Positions 43,287 through 51,823 of a stretch of 64,000 nucleotides of DNA are shown here, one piece after another. The notes below the pieces were generated by a model. It had not been told where the DNA came from. It searched no databases and saw only the letters and a program-made list of their open reading frames with translations. Positions within the stretch are counted from its first letter, which is position 1. The number at the start of each line of letters is the position of its first letter. The position numbers were made by a program, and so were the translations under genes. Source of the DNA: Nitrososphaerales archaeon (GTDB lineage: Archaea > Thermoproteota > Nitrososphaeria > Nitrososphaerales > CADDZS01); NCBI GenBank assembly GCA_030041355.1, contig JASHNZ010000028.1, positions 27,870 to 91,869 on the forward strand. Direction: 5' to 3'.

Positions 43287-44302
43287 ACGATGAGGGACAC
43301 TACCAAGAGTGTAGCAAGGCCGAGGAGAATAGGAACGGGCAGACCAGGGGAGACCTCCCGCTTTCTGAATAATGTGAACGAGATTACGATCCCTGCATCC
43401 ACCGCGGCCATGACCACGAAGAACGCGATTATGCTGTAATGCGCAACCAGTAGAGCGGCGATCGTAGGTACCATGGTGTAGAAGGCGATATCCGCCATCC
43501 CAATCTCAATGTCGCTGAGTCTCACGGAAAGCAGCCCAAAGTCCGGCCACTTCGAGAGCCTCGGCGCGTTTTGGCCTGAAGGTTTCGATGCGACCCCATC
43601 AGTCGAGCCTAGTGGAGTTGGGCTACTGGTGACAGTTTCCTTTGGTGAATTGGATTTCTCCTCATTCCTGCCAACTTCGCGCACTAGCTTGCCCAGCCGC
43701 CCATAGTATACAGCATAGATGTCAAACACTGCGTACACGGCAGGTATGATCCAATTCAGGGGAGCCTGCAGCAAAACAGGAAAAGAGCTCCCGAGCTCAA
43801 GGGCAACAATGAGAGCTAGCGCATTGGTCACGATCAGGTTTCCCCGAAAGGCCGCGAAGACGGTTACCCCCAAGACCACGAGCGACGCGATAATCGGAAA
43901 CCAAGAGGATAGACCGCTGATAAAAGTGAAATAAAGTTCTGTCACAATGAATACCAAAAATAAACTGATTAAAAGAGAGAACCATTTCATTTTCTTTCTC
44001 CGATAGAGAAATGCAAGAAATCCAATAACGACAACATTAGCGGCTACAAAAACGAGAGCAAGTATGAAAGAGGCGCTTATGCTACCTCCTGCAGGTGCAA
44101 CGAATTGAGGAGTAGAGATGGGAATTGTCACACTTGAAGTGATGTTTGGCGGAATCGCCAAGGCACTAGTCGTGGAATTCGAAGGCGGAGTAAAAGCCGC
44201 GATCCCCGTCGCCACGCGAAGCAATGTGAATAAAGAAACGATTTGAAACGCAATAGAAATCGAGAGGAGCTCAATCTCGCTACGTCCGAAGAAACGCGCC
44301 AA
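43283..44302 (-). CDS. Presenilin/signal-peptide-peptidase-like intramembrane aspartyl protease
   Basis: This 339-residue membrane protein has about nine hydrophobic helices. Three catalytic elements of the A22/presenilin fold can be found: '[13 protein letters not shown]' with Asp194, '[12 protein letters not shown]' with Asp271 (the GxGD site, here G-M-A-D), and '[11 protein letters not shown]' (PALP-like, residues 318-328). The 'YD' motif is F-D here. An acidic, Ser/Pro-rich loop (205-250) separates the two Asp helices, as in presenilins. Archaeal homologues cleave within the membrane. A N-terminal TM followed by a Ser/Thr-rich loop is extra. It is upstream of, and overlaps, the GNAT gene. 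No substrates are known. Confidence 0.68.
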   Translation of the reverse strand: MARFFGRSEIELLSISIAFQIVSLFTLLRVATGIAAFTPPSNSTTSALAIPPNITSSVTIPISTPQFVAPAGGSISASFILALVFVAANVVVIGFLAFLYRRKKMKWFSLLISLFLVFIVTELYFTFISGLSSWFPIIASLVVLGVTVFAAFRGNLIVTNALALIVALELGSSFPVLLQAPLNWIIPAVYAVFDIYAVYYGRLGKLVREVGRNEEKSNSPKETVTSSPTPLGSTDGVASKPSGQNAPRLSKWPDFGLLSVRLSDIEIGMADIAFYTMVPTIAALLVAHYSIIAFFVVMAAVDAGIVISFTLFRKREVSPGLPVPILLGLATLLVVSLIV

Positions 44303-44409
44303 GGCCTGATACTCGAGTCAATACTTTAAAGCACATTAAAAACAGAGTGTCGAGAAAATACTGAACGAAGATAAATTAATGCAAGAAGCGAACGTGGTCT
44401 AAAAGTTCA

Positions 44410-45081
44410 CTACTTTGAAAGTACCGTGACTACCCCCCTCATGAAGGGATGGATCGTGCACTCGTAATTATAAGTTCCGGCGGTAGAAAAGATGAAAGTA
44501 AAAGTTTGACCCACGTTTAGATCACCTGAATTCCAGCTCTCCGCCTGCCCAGGAAGACTGGTAGAAGTATGCGTAGTTCCGCCATTATTTGACCATTGGA
44601 CTGTATTGTTAACGCCGATTACGACAGTTATGTTGACAGGGGAAAAGCCGTATGGCGGGCCCGACGTTTCAGTCATCATACAAACATACACGGTCGTTCC
44701 TTTCTGTGGTGCTCCACAAGGCACTGCGGGAGCCATTTTCGCAGAGACCGGGATAGTGAGAACAATGGTCATGGTAAGACCAACTATGACGACTAGTAAC
44801 ACTCCGAGAAAGATCTTCGCGCCCGGCCCAGGTATCGGAAGCCCATCCTTGAACAAACCTATAGGCAGAAAGATAAATCCGAACATCATAATGAGCCCAG
44901 AGACATTTTGAATTTCTTGAAGAGAGGCCACAGTGGCAGAGGGACTGCATGAAGCCCCCAAAAGCTGGGGCTGCTCGCCTGTTCCGGGACAAGGAACCTT
45001 GGCGAGGAAATACCATACGAGCTGGGCGCTGATCCCTACGGCAAGCAAAAATACGCTGATATAAAAAATGTCTTTGTCCAA
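44410..45081 (-). CDS. Membrane-anchored cupredoxin (plastocyanin-like)
   Basis: This 223-residue protein has three membrane helices (about 7-28, 58-79, 90-115) followed by a cupredoxin domain (about 135-223). Copper ligands are visible: His in 'GGTTHTSTS', Cys in 'YNYECTIHPFMRG', His and Met in the same loop (C-T-I-H-P-F-M). It would carry electrons at the outer side of the membrane, probably to the CuA site of the oxidase encoded upstream. It starts 7 nt after the subunit I stop. Plastocyanin-type carriers are typical where c-type cytochromes are lacking. Confidence 0.88.
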   Translation of the reverse strand: MDKDIFYISVFLLAVGISAQLVWYFLAKVPCPGTGEQPQLLGASCSPSATVASLQEIQNVSGLIMMFGFIFLPIGLFKDGLPIPGPGAKIFLGVLLVVIVGLTMTIVLTIPVSAKMAPAVPCGAPQKGTTVYVCMMTETSGPPYGFSPVNITVVIGVNNTVQWSNNGGTTHTSTSLPGQAESWNSGDLNVGQTFTFIFSTAGTYNYECTIHPFMRGVVTVLSK

Positions 45082-45087
45082 TTTAGA

Positions 45088-46917
45088 TCACTGGGAGTCT
45101 CTTAAACTGCTTTCAGCCTGATTAGTGAAGGAATTTACATCTCCATGATCTGTGTACAAGGTTCCAGAGAGGTTTATGTTTTCCGCAGCTTGATTACTGG
45201 TCATTGATGCGTGTGAAAATGCAGGTGTGAGTTCCCTTGTTATCGGCGTAGGTAAAGGAGTGGGCACAGTCGTTTCTAATTCTGGAAGCATGTTGCTTTT
45301 GGTCGTAGTCGGGCTCTGCATAGTCTTCAGAAGATTCCAGATGAAGGGAAGCTGAGCTACAGCAGTAAACAGGGCAAAGAATAGTGCGGCTATCAGTGGA
45401 TCGTAATAGATCTGAGTGAACGGAAGAGCAGCTTGTATCGGTGCATACTCTCGTCGCGGTACGCCCATGAATCCCAATATCGCAAAAGTTCCAGCTAGAC
45501 CAAACCCGCCGATCGCTGTTCCCCACAAGTGAATTTCGCCCAGAGTTTTACTGTACCATTGCTTGCCTGAGATCTCGGGAAGGATCCAGTAAAGAACTCC
45601 AAAGGCGGCGAGAATGATTCCATCGAGGCCCATAAAGTGGAAGTGTGACACAACCGCGTACGTGTTGTGCTCATAGACGTCTGTCGGAATGTTTCCCTGC
45701 TCTACTCCGATCACTCCGCCAACTATCCAGCCAAGGATGCTAGCTGCAAGAAACTTTGCAGTGAGAGTCCATTTGTAGTGAGATCTCCAAATCAATGCGA
45801 ATAAAGTGAAGACCGAGATTCCAGATGCAAACGAAACCAGCATTGTCATGCTTTCTGACATGATCTGTAGGGAGAAGGGCTGAGAGGTGTCCATGAAGAG
45901 GTGGTGACTGTATACGCCCACCCCACTGATTAGAAGCATCGGCCAGGGAACCTTTGCCCATCTAGAGCTTGCAAATTTCCTGTTGGCAAAAATTGGGATC
46001 AGAGTATAGTACATTCCGATGAGTGGAAAGAAAGCAAAGTAAACTATCGGGTGATAGTTGATCCAGAGAAAGTTCTTTGCGACCAAGTTATTGAGAAAGG
46101 CAGGATTCCCTGCTGAAACCCAAGCGCCGTCAGCAAGGAGAACTAGAAACGGCGGCGCAGAAATTACCATGTCCAGAGTTGTCACTACGGCGGCAATTGC
46201 AGCGATGGGATAACCCTGAATTCTATCCCTGACGGCACTTGGCATGTAAGCGTCAAAACCAATCGCAGCTGCAAATCTTGCCGACATGGTACTGAGCATT
46301 CCAGGACTGGAGTTGTACTTGTCCTTGTAGCTCGAAGAAAAAGCTGTTTTGAACAAAACATATGCGAAAACGATCAGCGATGCATTTGTAATCATCATTC
46401 CGCCAAAGAAGATCAACGCGTCAGTAGCGGTCCAAGTTGCACCAGCGCTCCAGGCTGCAGGGTTCCATAGCGGAGTGAGGAAGTACCATCCGGGCCCGAA
46501 TCCCATGAAAGCAGAGAGCCAAACCAAATAAAATCCAATTGCGAACAAGAAGAAGACTACGGGAATAAGTTTCTCCGCGTAGATTTTTCGGCCCATGTAT
46601 TTTGGAAAGGCATACAAGGTCAGTGCATACGCGAAGGGAAATTGCCAACCGATGAACATTCCTAGACCGTGCGCGAGTAGGAGCTGACCGAAAACTGCTG
46701 GCGTTCCAAGTGGCCCGATAATATTTGGGTTGCCTGCCTGATCCGTTCTCAAGAAAAGAGCAAGAGTTCCGGCAATGATGAAATTAAGGAAAGAAAGGTA
46801 AAGTAACCTTCTAATCCATTTCTTTGCGAATGGAGTTAGGGCACCGCTTGGTTCGTTAGGGTTTTGAATTGGTTCACCTGGTATCACGTTACCAGGTACC
46901 TCTTCCACAGTTGCCAT
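45088..46917 (-). CDS. Haem-copper oxidase subunit I (B-type, ba3-like)
   Basis: This 609-residue protein has about 12-13 helices. Ligands are visible: low-spin haem His in 'LLAHGLGMFIG', CuB His in 'NYHPIVYFAFFPL' with the cross-linked Tyr, a His pair in 'VYSHHLFMD' for CuB, and 'VVSHFHFMGLDG' for the two haems. HPIVYF (no Glu) matches ba3-type B-family enzymes and not the A-type HPEVY. It reduces oxygen to water and pumps protons. The C-terminal 60 residues (T/S-rich) are outside the usual fold. It lies 8 nt after subunit II. Confidence 0.95.
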   Translation of the reverse strand: MATVEEVPGNVIPGEPIQNPNEPSGALTPFAKKWIRRLLYLSFLNFIIAGTLALFLRTDQAGNPNIIGPLGTPAVFGQLLLAHGLGMFIGWQFPFAYALTLYAFPKYMGRKIYAEKLIPVVFFLFAIGFYLVWLSAFMGFGPGWYFLTPLWNPAAWSAGATWTATDALIFFGGMMITNASLIVFAYVLFKTAFSSSYKDKYNSSPGMLSTMSARFAAAIGFDAYMPSAVRDRIQGYPIAAIAAVVTTLDMVISAPPFLVLLADGAWVSAGNPAFLNNLVAKNFLWINYHPIVYFAFFPLIGMYYTLIPIFANRKFASSRWAKVPWPMLLISGVGVYSHHLFMDTSQPFSLQIMSESMTMLVSFASGISVFTLFALIWRSHYKWTLTAKFLAASILGWIVGGVIGVEQGNIPTDVYEHNTYAVVSHFHFMGLDGIILAAFGVLYWILPEISGKQWYSKTLGEIHLWGTAIGGFGLAGTFAILGFMGVPRREYAPIQAALPFTQIYYDPLIAALFFALFTAVAQLPFIWNLLKTMQSPTTTKSNMLPELETTVPTPLPTPITRELTPAFSHASMTSNQAAENINLSGTLYTDHGDVNSFTNQAESSLRDSQ

Positions 46918-46925
46918 TATCTCAC

Positions 46926-47576
46926 CTAGGTCGAGGTAACAGTAACATTAAGTTGAGTGAACATCGTGTAGTGGCCGTAGCCGCAAAACTCCAAGCACCT
47001 GATATAATAAGTTCCAGCCGTCTTGAAAGTGACCAAAATAGAATTGTAAAACCCAGGCATGACTTGCACTTGGTCCAAGATAGCTGCCGTAGTACAGCCT
47101 ACATCAGTGCACTGGTATATGCCAAAACCATGAGTCACGTCATGGCTTGTCACGTTGAACAATACCGTGTCTCCCACAGGTATCGGAATGTACGTAACAT
47201 TACTATTCGGAAAACAAGAGGGGTTTGTTAAACTCGTGCTGGCATTCGCCCAATATGGAGCATCGCACAGGGTCCATGCGAATTGTTGTCCGGTGACATC
47301 GATCGTCAAGTTAGGATGAACGTTTGCGTGTGCATAAGGATATGGAAGAAAGGAGATCGTGGAAAGAGCGAAGATCACAAAGATAGCGAGAATAATCACT
47401 ACCCAATGCTTCTCGTATTTTGCAAGTGCGTGGGAATCGCCTTCTTCTGGATGCTTTGTTGACCATATGAGCAAGCCAGCGGCTACAATCGTGATGATGA
47501 CTGCTGCGCCGAACACGACCGCTAAGAAAGCGGCATTTAACCCAAGGTCCCCAAGAAGTATCGCGTCTGGGCTCAA
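46926..47576 (-). CDS. Haem-copper oxidase subunit II (CuA)
   Basis: This 216-residue protein, starting at TTG 47576, has two membrane helices (about 13-38 and 58-76) and a CuA domain. Ligands are His in 'VTHGFGIY', then 'RCLEFCGYGHYTMF' with Cys, Glu, Cys, His and Met, the binuclear CuA set. It accepts electrons from the cupredoxin and passes them to subunit I. Unlike many mesophilic oxidases there is a two-helix anchor. It is the first gene of the operon and has a strong TATA box 26 nt upstream, giving a leaderless transcript. Confidence 0.94.
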   Translation of the reverse strand: MSPDAILLGDLGLNAAFLAVVFGAAVIITIVAAGLLIWSTKHPEEGDSHALAKYEKHWVVIILAIFVIFALSTISFLPYPYAHANVHPNLTIDVTGQQFAWTLCDAPYWANASTSLTNPSCFPNSNVTYIPIPVGDTVLFNVTSHDVTHGFGIYQCTDVGCTTAAILDQVQVMPGFYNSILVTFKTAGTYYIRCLEFCGYGHYTMFTQLNVTVTST

Positions 47577-47601
47577 GTCAGTTCGCTAAAAAATTTCCAA
47601 A

Positions 47602-47609
47602 CTATAAAG
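47602..47609 (-). promoter_or_regulatory. TATA box of the oxidase operon
   Basis: CTTTATAG on the minus strand (47602-47609) lies 26-33 nt upstream of the TTG start at 47576. This is a textbook archaeal distance. It faces the divergent poxB promoter, with about 350 bp between the two starts. Confidence 0.6.
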
Positions 47610-47936
47610 CTTTTGAAAAAGGCGTGGATAGCATTTTTGGGGATCCCCGAATGCATAAAGACTAGATAATTGTTCTAATCTTTAACCAACGAAAGCTACC
47701 ATCTACTCTTGGAATCCCTGCTCGAGTTTTCCTTTCCATAGCTTCCGTGACGAGACCACTGTAGAGAACCTGCACTAATAATCGGTTTAAATAAAGAACG
47801 ACTCTGTCCAGCAGTCGTTTCCAAAGTAATGTTTTGCGAGTCCTCACATTCTTCTGATCTGGGTAAATCAGCTCTGGCGGATGGGGACTGACACTCAAAT
47901 ATCGTTTATTATTATGCGACTGCCGCTTTGAGGAGC

Positions 47937-49667
47937 ATGGCGAAGAAAGTTGCAGATGTTTTGGTCGACTCTCTTGTAGCGAACGGAGTTAAGAGAGTTT
48001 ATGGCGTCGTGGGTGATTCTTTGAATGGGATTGCGAATTCCATTCGCACAAAAACAGGTCAAATTGAGTGGGTAGGCGTTCGCCATGAAGAAGTAGCAGC
48101 GTTTGCTGCCGGGGCGGAAGCCCATCTGACTGGAGAGCTCTGCGTATGCGCAGGGAGCTGCGGTCCAGGAAATACTCACTTAATCAACGGGCTCTACGAA
48201 TGCAACCGCAGTCGCCTCCCGGTGCTTGCAATCGCAGCACATATTCCCAGTCAGGAAATCGGGAGCTCGTATTTTCAAGAAACCCATCCTGAAATAATTT
48301 TCAAAGAGTGCTCTCAATACTGCGAGTTGATTTCCCATTCTCAACAAATGCCGCGAATTTTGGAGATCGCGATGCATACCGCAGTTTCAGAGCGAGCAGT
48401 GTCCGTTATAGTACTTCCTGGTGACATAGCTCTGCAAGATTCAACCTCTCCGCGCGTCTTCATCCCTTTTGATCGGCCGAGGCCGATGATCTGCCCTTCA
48501 GCCGAGGAAATCCAAAAAACTGCAGATCTGCTAAACTCTGCTTCCAAAGTCACGATCCTAGGAGGAGCTGGTTGTGAAGGAGCTCATGCCGAACTAATTG
48601 ATGTCGCGGGCTTGCTCCAAGCTCCGATAGTCCACGCGATGAGAGGCAAAGAATTCGTCGAGTACGACAACCCCTACGACGTTGGAATGACCGGCTTACT
48701 CGGTTTTTCTTCCGGATATTATGCAATGATGGATTGCGATGTTCTCCTAATGTTGGGCACCGATTTCCCCTACCAGCAATTTTTTCCAAGTAAAGCAAAG
48801 ATCATTCAAGTGGATCTCCGAGGTTCCCAAATAGGAAGAAGAACCAAGATCGACGTCGGGCTTGTAGGAGATGTCAAGCAGACGCTTAATGCCCTAAGAC
48901 CATTCTTAACTCAGAAAGATGACAACAAAGGACACTTGAAGACCTCCACTGATCATTACAAGAAAACGCGAGCAGATCTCGACTCCCAAGCGGTTGGAAG
49001 TCCTGGTAAGACTCCGATTCATCCTCAATATGTCATAAAGGTAGTTAACGAGCTCGCGTCCGAAGATGCCATTTTCACCTGCGATGTGGGTACTCCTACT
49101 CTTTGGGCTGCACGCTATCTAAAGATGAATGGGAAGAGAAGGCTGATCGGATCATTTTCACACGGCTCAATGGCAGGAGCGCTGCCTCAAGCAATTGGAG
49201 CTCAAGAAGCATTTCCAAATAGGCAGGTAATTTCGCTGTCGGGCGATGGTGGATTTACTATGCTGATGGGAGATTTTCTCTCCTTACGTCAGCACAACCT
49301 TCCGGTCAAGGTTGTTGTCTTTAGCAATTCGGCTCTTGACTTTGTGGAACTAGAAATGAAGGCCGCGGGATTCGTGGAATTTGGAACAGAGTTATTGAAT
49401 CCCAATTTCGCAAAAATAGCAGAAGCTGTAGGAATTCTTGGACTGCGTGTTGAAAAACCCGAGGAATTAGAACCAGCGCTCAAGCAGGCCTTCCAGCATA
49501 ATGGCCCAGCTCTCGTGGATGTCCTTGTGAACCGTCAAGAACTCTTGATTCCGCCAACCATAAACTTCGATGAGCTCAGAGGATTTAGCCTCTACATGGT
49601 TAGAGCAGTGCTCAATGGAAAGGGGGACGAAATAATCGATCTAGCACGAACAAACTTGTTTAGATGA
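47937..49667 (+). CDS. poxB: Pyruvate oxidase/pyruvate:quinone oxidoreductase (PoxB)
   Basis: The 576-residue protein is very close to bacterial PoxB: 'GVKRVYGVVGDSLNGIANSI', 'WVGVRHEEVAAFAAGAEA' with Glu51 for thiamine, 'VCAGSCGPGNTHLINGLYE', 'IPSQEIGSSYFQETHPE' and 'GSFSHGSMAGALPQAIGAQ', plus the C-terminal membrane-binding segment 'GFSLYMVRAVLNGKGDEII'. It converts pyruvate to acetate and CO2 and passes electrons to quinone, using thiamine diphosphate and FAD. ATG 47937 is preferred to TTG 47928. It is divergent from the oxidase operon. The near-full-length match suggests transfer from bacteria. Confidence 0.93.
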   Translation: MAKKVADVLVDSLVANGVKRVYGVVGDSLNGIANSIRTKTGQIEWVGVRHEEVAAFAAGAEAHLTGELCVCAGSCGPGNTHLINGLYECNRSRLPVLAIAAHIPSQEIGSSYFQETHPEIIFKECSQYCELISHSQQMPRILEIAMHTAVSERAVSVIVLPGDIALQDSTSPRVFIPFDRPRPMICPSAEEIQKTADLLNSASKVTILGGAGCEGAHAELIDVAGLLQAPIVHAMRGKEFVEYDNPYDVGMTGLLGFSSGYYAMMDCDVLLMLGTDFPYQQFFPSKAKIIQVDLRGSQIGRRTKIDVGLVGDVKQTLNALRPFLTQKDDNKGHLKTSTDHYKKTRADLDSQAVGSPGKTPIHPQYVIKVVNELASEDAIFTCDVGTPTLWAARYLKMNGKRRLIGSFSHGSMAGALPQAIGAQEAFPNRQVISLSGDGGFTMLMGDFLSLRQHNLPVKVVVFSNSALDFVELEMKAAGFVEFGTELLNPNFAKIAEAVGILGLRVEKPEELEPALKQAFQHNGPALVDVLVNRQELLIPPTINFDELRGFSLYMVRAVLNGKGDEIIDLARTNLFR

Positions 49668-49709
49668 AAATATTGGCCGCGTATAGTTCCTTGTTTTGAC
49701 ATACAGTGC

Positions 49710-51809
49710 TCAACTCCCAATTGCTGAGACAGTAGAAGATCCAGAATTGCCGACGTACATTTCCGAATTGGAAGAACTGAATGCTAGGACGCGGGGACCT
49801 GAACCGACTGTTATCGTGGCGACTAGGCTGTTTGTGCTGTTGATTACAGAAACTGTGCCAGAGGCAGAATTGGCCACGAACATTGAGTTGTCAGCAGGGT
49901 CGTATGTTACGCCTATGGGAAAAGATTGCACGCCTATCGTTGCGACTACTGTTGTGCCACTTATCGCGCTGACCGAGTTCGCGCCGTAATCGGTGAAATA
50001 TACCAAACCGTTTGCCGGATTGTACGCTCCCCACAAGGGATTCATTCCGACCGTGATTGTGGAAGCAACCGTATTTGTCGTCGTGTTTATTGCAGACACC
50101 GTGTTTGAACCAAAATCGCCGACGTACACGAGCTCGTTTGTGGGATCATAAGCCATCCCGCCGAACGGTGAAGATCCAACACTGATTGTTGCTACTACCT
50201 CGTTCGTCGAAGTGTTGATAGCCGAGACGAAATCAGACCCGTAGTTTTCCACGTAAATTTCATTGTTTGATGGTGAAAACACACTAAATACTGGATCGTC
50301 TCCGATGCCAGTCGTGATCGTTGTAATCACCGTGTTTGTTGAATCGTTGATGACATCCACGGCTCCGGGGGAGCTTTCACATAGAGCGTACACTTGGTCA
50401 TGAACCGGGTCGAAGGAGATTTGCTCGGGATAGGAACAAGTGGGAATCGTCGCTATCACTTTGTTCGATACTCCACTTATTACTGACACATTAAATTCGG
50501 AAACGCCTCCTTGGTTTGCGACGTATATTTCGTTATTGTGCGGGTCAAAGAGCTCTCGAATGGGATTCGAGCCAACCTGTATCGTCGCGACTACCTTGTT
50601 TGTCGAGGTTTTGATCACTGAAACCATATCGGCGCCGGTGTCGGTAACATACAGCTCCTTGTTCGTCGAGTCGTACACGGGAGGTGCACCACGTGGGAAC
50701 AGACCGATGTGTATCGTAGCAACAGGCACATAGCTTTCCGCCCCGAGAAGCGAGAGATAGGCTCCGACAGCAGGATGACTCACATAGATTTCATTGTTTG
50801 TCGGATCAAATGCCAACCCGTAGGGCTGATTGCCCCCAGATATGCTAGATATGATCTTGTTTTTGCTGCTAATCACGAAAATCGAATTTGTTTCAGGGTA
50901 GTCACACGCGACGTACATATTTTTGTCAACCGTGTCGAAAATAATGCCCCGAGGGTTATACGGAAGTGCTATGGCAGCTATCACTTTGTTAGTCGCACTG
51001 CTGATCTCAAAGACTGCGGAATCCGCGTGGTCTGTGACGTACATGTTGTGATTGATGGGGTTGTAGATTTCTCCCCCGCCGGGGCCATAGCCCACGTGGA
51101 TTGTGGTGATGACAGTGTTGGTTGCACTGCTGATTATTGAGACCGTGCCGACGCCCGAGTTTGCTACATAGACGTCGTTGTTCTCAGAATCGAAAGCCAC
51201 GGCCCTTGGCTCGTATCCAACGTTAATGGTTGTGATTACAGTATTGGTACTGCCGTTGATTACAGAAGTGGTGTTCGATCCTTCATTCGTCACATACACT
51301 TCCTTGTTGGCTGAGTCGAAGGCTAACAGAAAAGGTTCACTTCCAACAGAAATTGTCGCGGTGACTGAGTTAGTAGTGCTGTTTATTGCTGAGACAGTGT
51401 CACTCCCAAGGTTAGATACGTACATTTCTTCGTTCAGAGGGTCGTAGGCCGCGGCGAACGGATTGGATCCGACCGTTACGTTTGTGACGACTTGGTTCGC
51501 ACTATTCAGCACGGTAACGTTGTTTGAACCTTCATCTGGCACGTACAAATAGCTGTTCGCAGGGTCGTACGCCGGATAGTAGGCTGGGGTTGGAATTGGG
51601 ATGCTGTTTGATGATGAGGAAGATGTTATTGAAGCGGAGGCGCTTACGGAGAAAGCCGTTGAAAGAAGTGAGACTGCTACAAGAATGAATACAAAAGAAA
51701 CTATGGTAAAGAAGAGAATTGTCTTAGGAATGGTTGACTCTCGTATCGTTCTTCTTTTCTCTGAAATTACCCGATTTGCCTGAATTTTTTTATCGCGATC
51801 GAAAATCAT
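49710..51809 (-). CDS. Large exported YVTN beta-propeller
   Basis: The protein of about 699 residues has a basic N-terminus and a signal/anchor helix (TILFFTIVSFVFILVAVSLL), followed by 14-15 repeats of about 42 residues with the YVTN pattern ('YDPLNEEMYVSNLGSDTV', 'YVTDTGADMVSVI', 'YVGDFGSNTVSAIN'). It probably forms two propellers. ATG 51809 (MIFDRDKKIQ) is used; the TTG at 51854 overlaps the upstream Kelch gene. Function unknown: surface adhesion or scaffold. It converges with poxB, leaving 42 bp. Confidence 0.85.
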   Translation of the reverse strand: MIFDRDKKIQANRVISEKRRTIRESTIPKTILFFTIVSFVFILVAVSLLSTAFSVSASASITSSSSSNSIPIPTPAYYPAYDPANSYLYVPDEGSNNVTVLNSANQVVTNVTVGSNPFAAAYDPLNEEMYVSNLGSDTVSAINSTTNSVTATISVGSEPFLLAFDSANKEVYVTNEGSNTTSVINGSTNTVITTINVGYEPRAVAFDSENNDVYVANSGVGTVSIISSATNTVITTIHVGYGPGGGEIYNPINHNMYVTDHADSAVFEISSATNKVIAAIALPYNPRGIIFDTVDKNMYVACDYPETNSIFVISSKNKIISSISGGNQPYGLAFDPTNNEIYVSHPAVGAYLSLLGAESYVPVATIHIGLFPRGAPPVYDSTNKELYVTDTGADMVSVIKTSTNKVVATIQVGSNPIRELFDPHNNEIYVANQGGVSEFNVSVISGVSNKVIATIPTCSYPEQISFDPVHDQVYALCESSPGAVDVINDSTNTVITTITTGIGDDPVFSVFSPSNNEIYVENYGSDFVSAINTSTNEVVATISVGSSPFGGMAYDPTNELVYVGDFGSNTVSAINTTTNTVASTITVGMNPLWGAYNPANGLVYFTDYGANSVSAISGTTVVATIGVQSFPIGVTYDPADNSMFVANSASGTVSVINSTNSLVATITVGSGPRVLAFSSSNSEMYVGNSGSSTVSAIGS

Positions 51810-51823
51810 ACTTGATGCCACTT

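Noticed and set aside
47662..47898. Minus-strand ORF of 78 residues between the oxidase operon and poxB
   Set aside because: Basic and without a family; it lies over the divergent promoter region.
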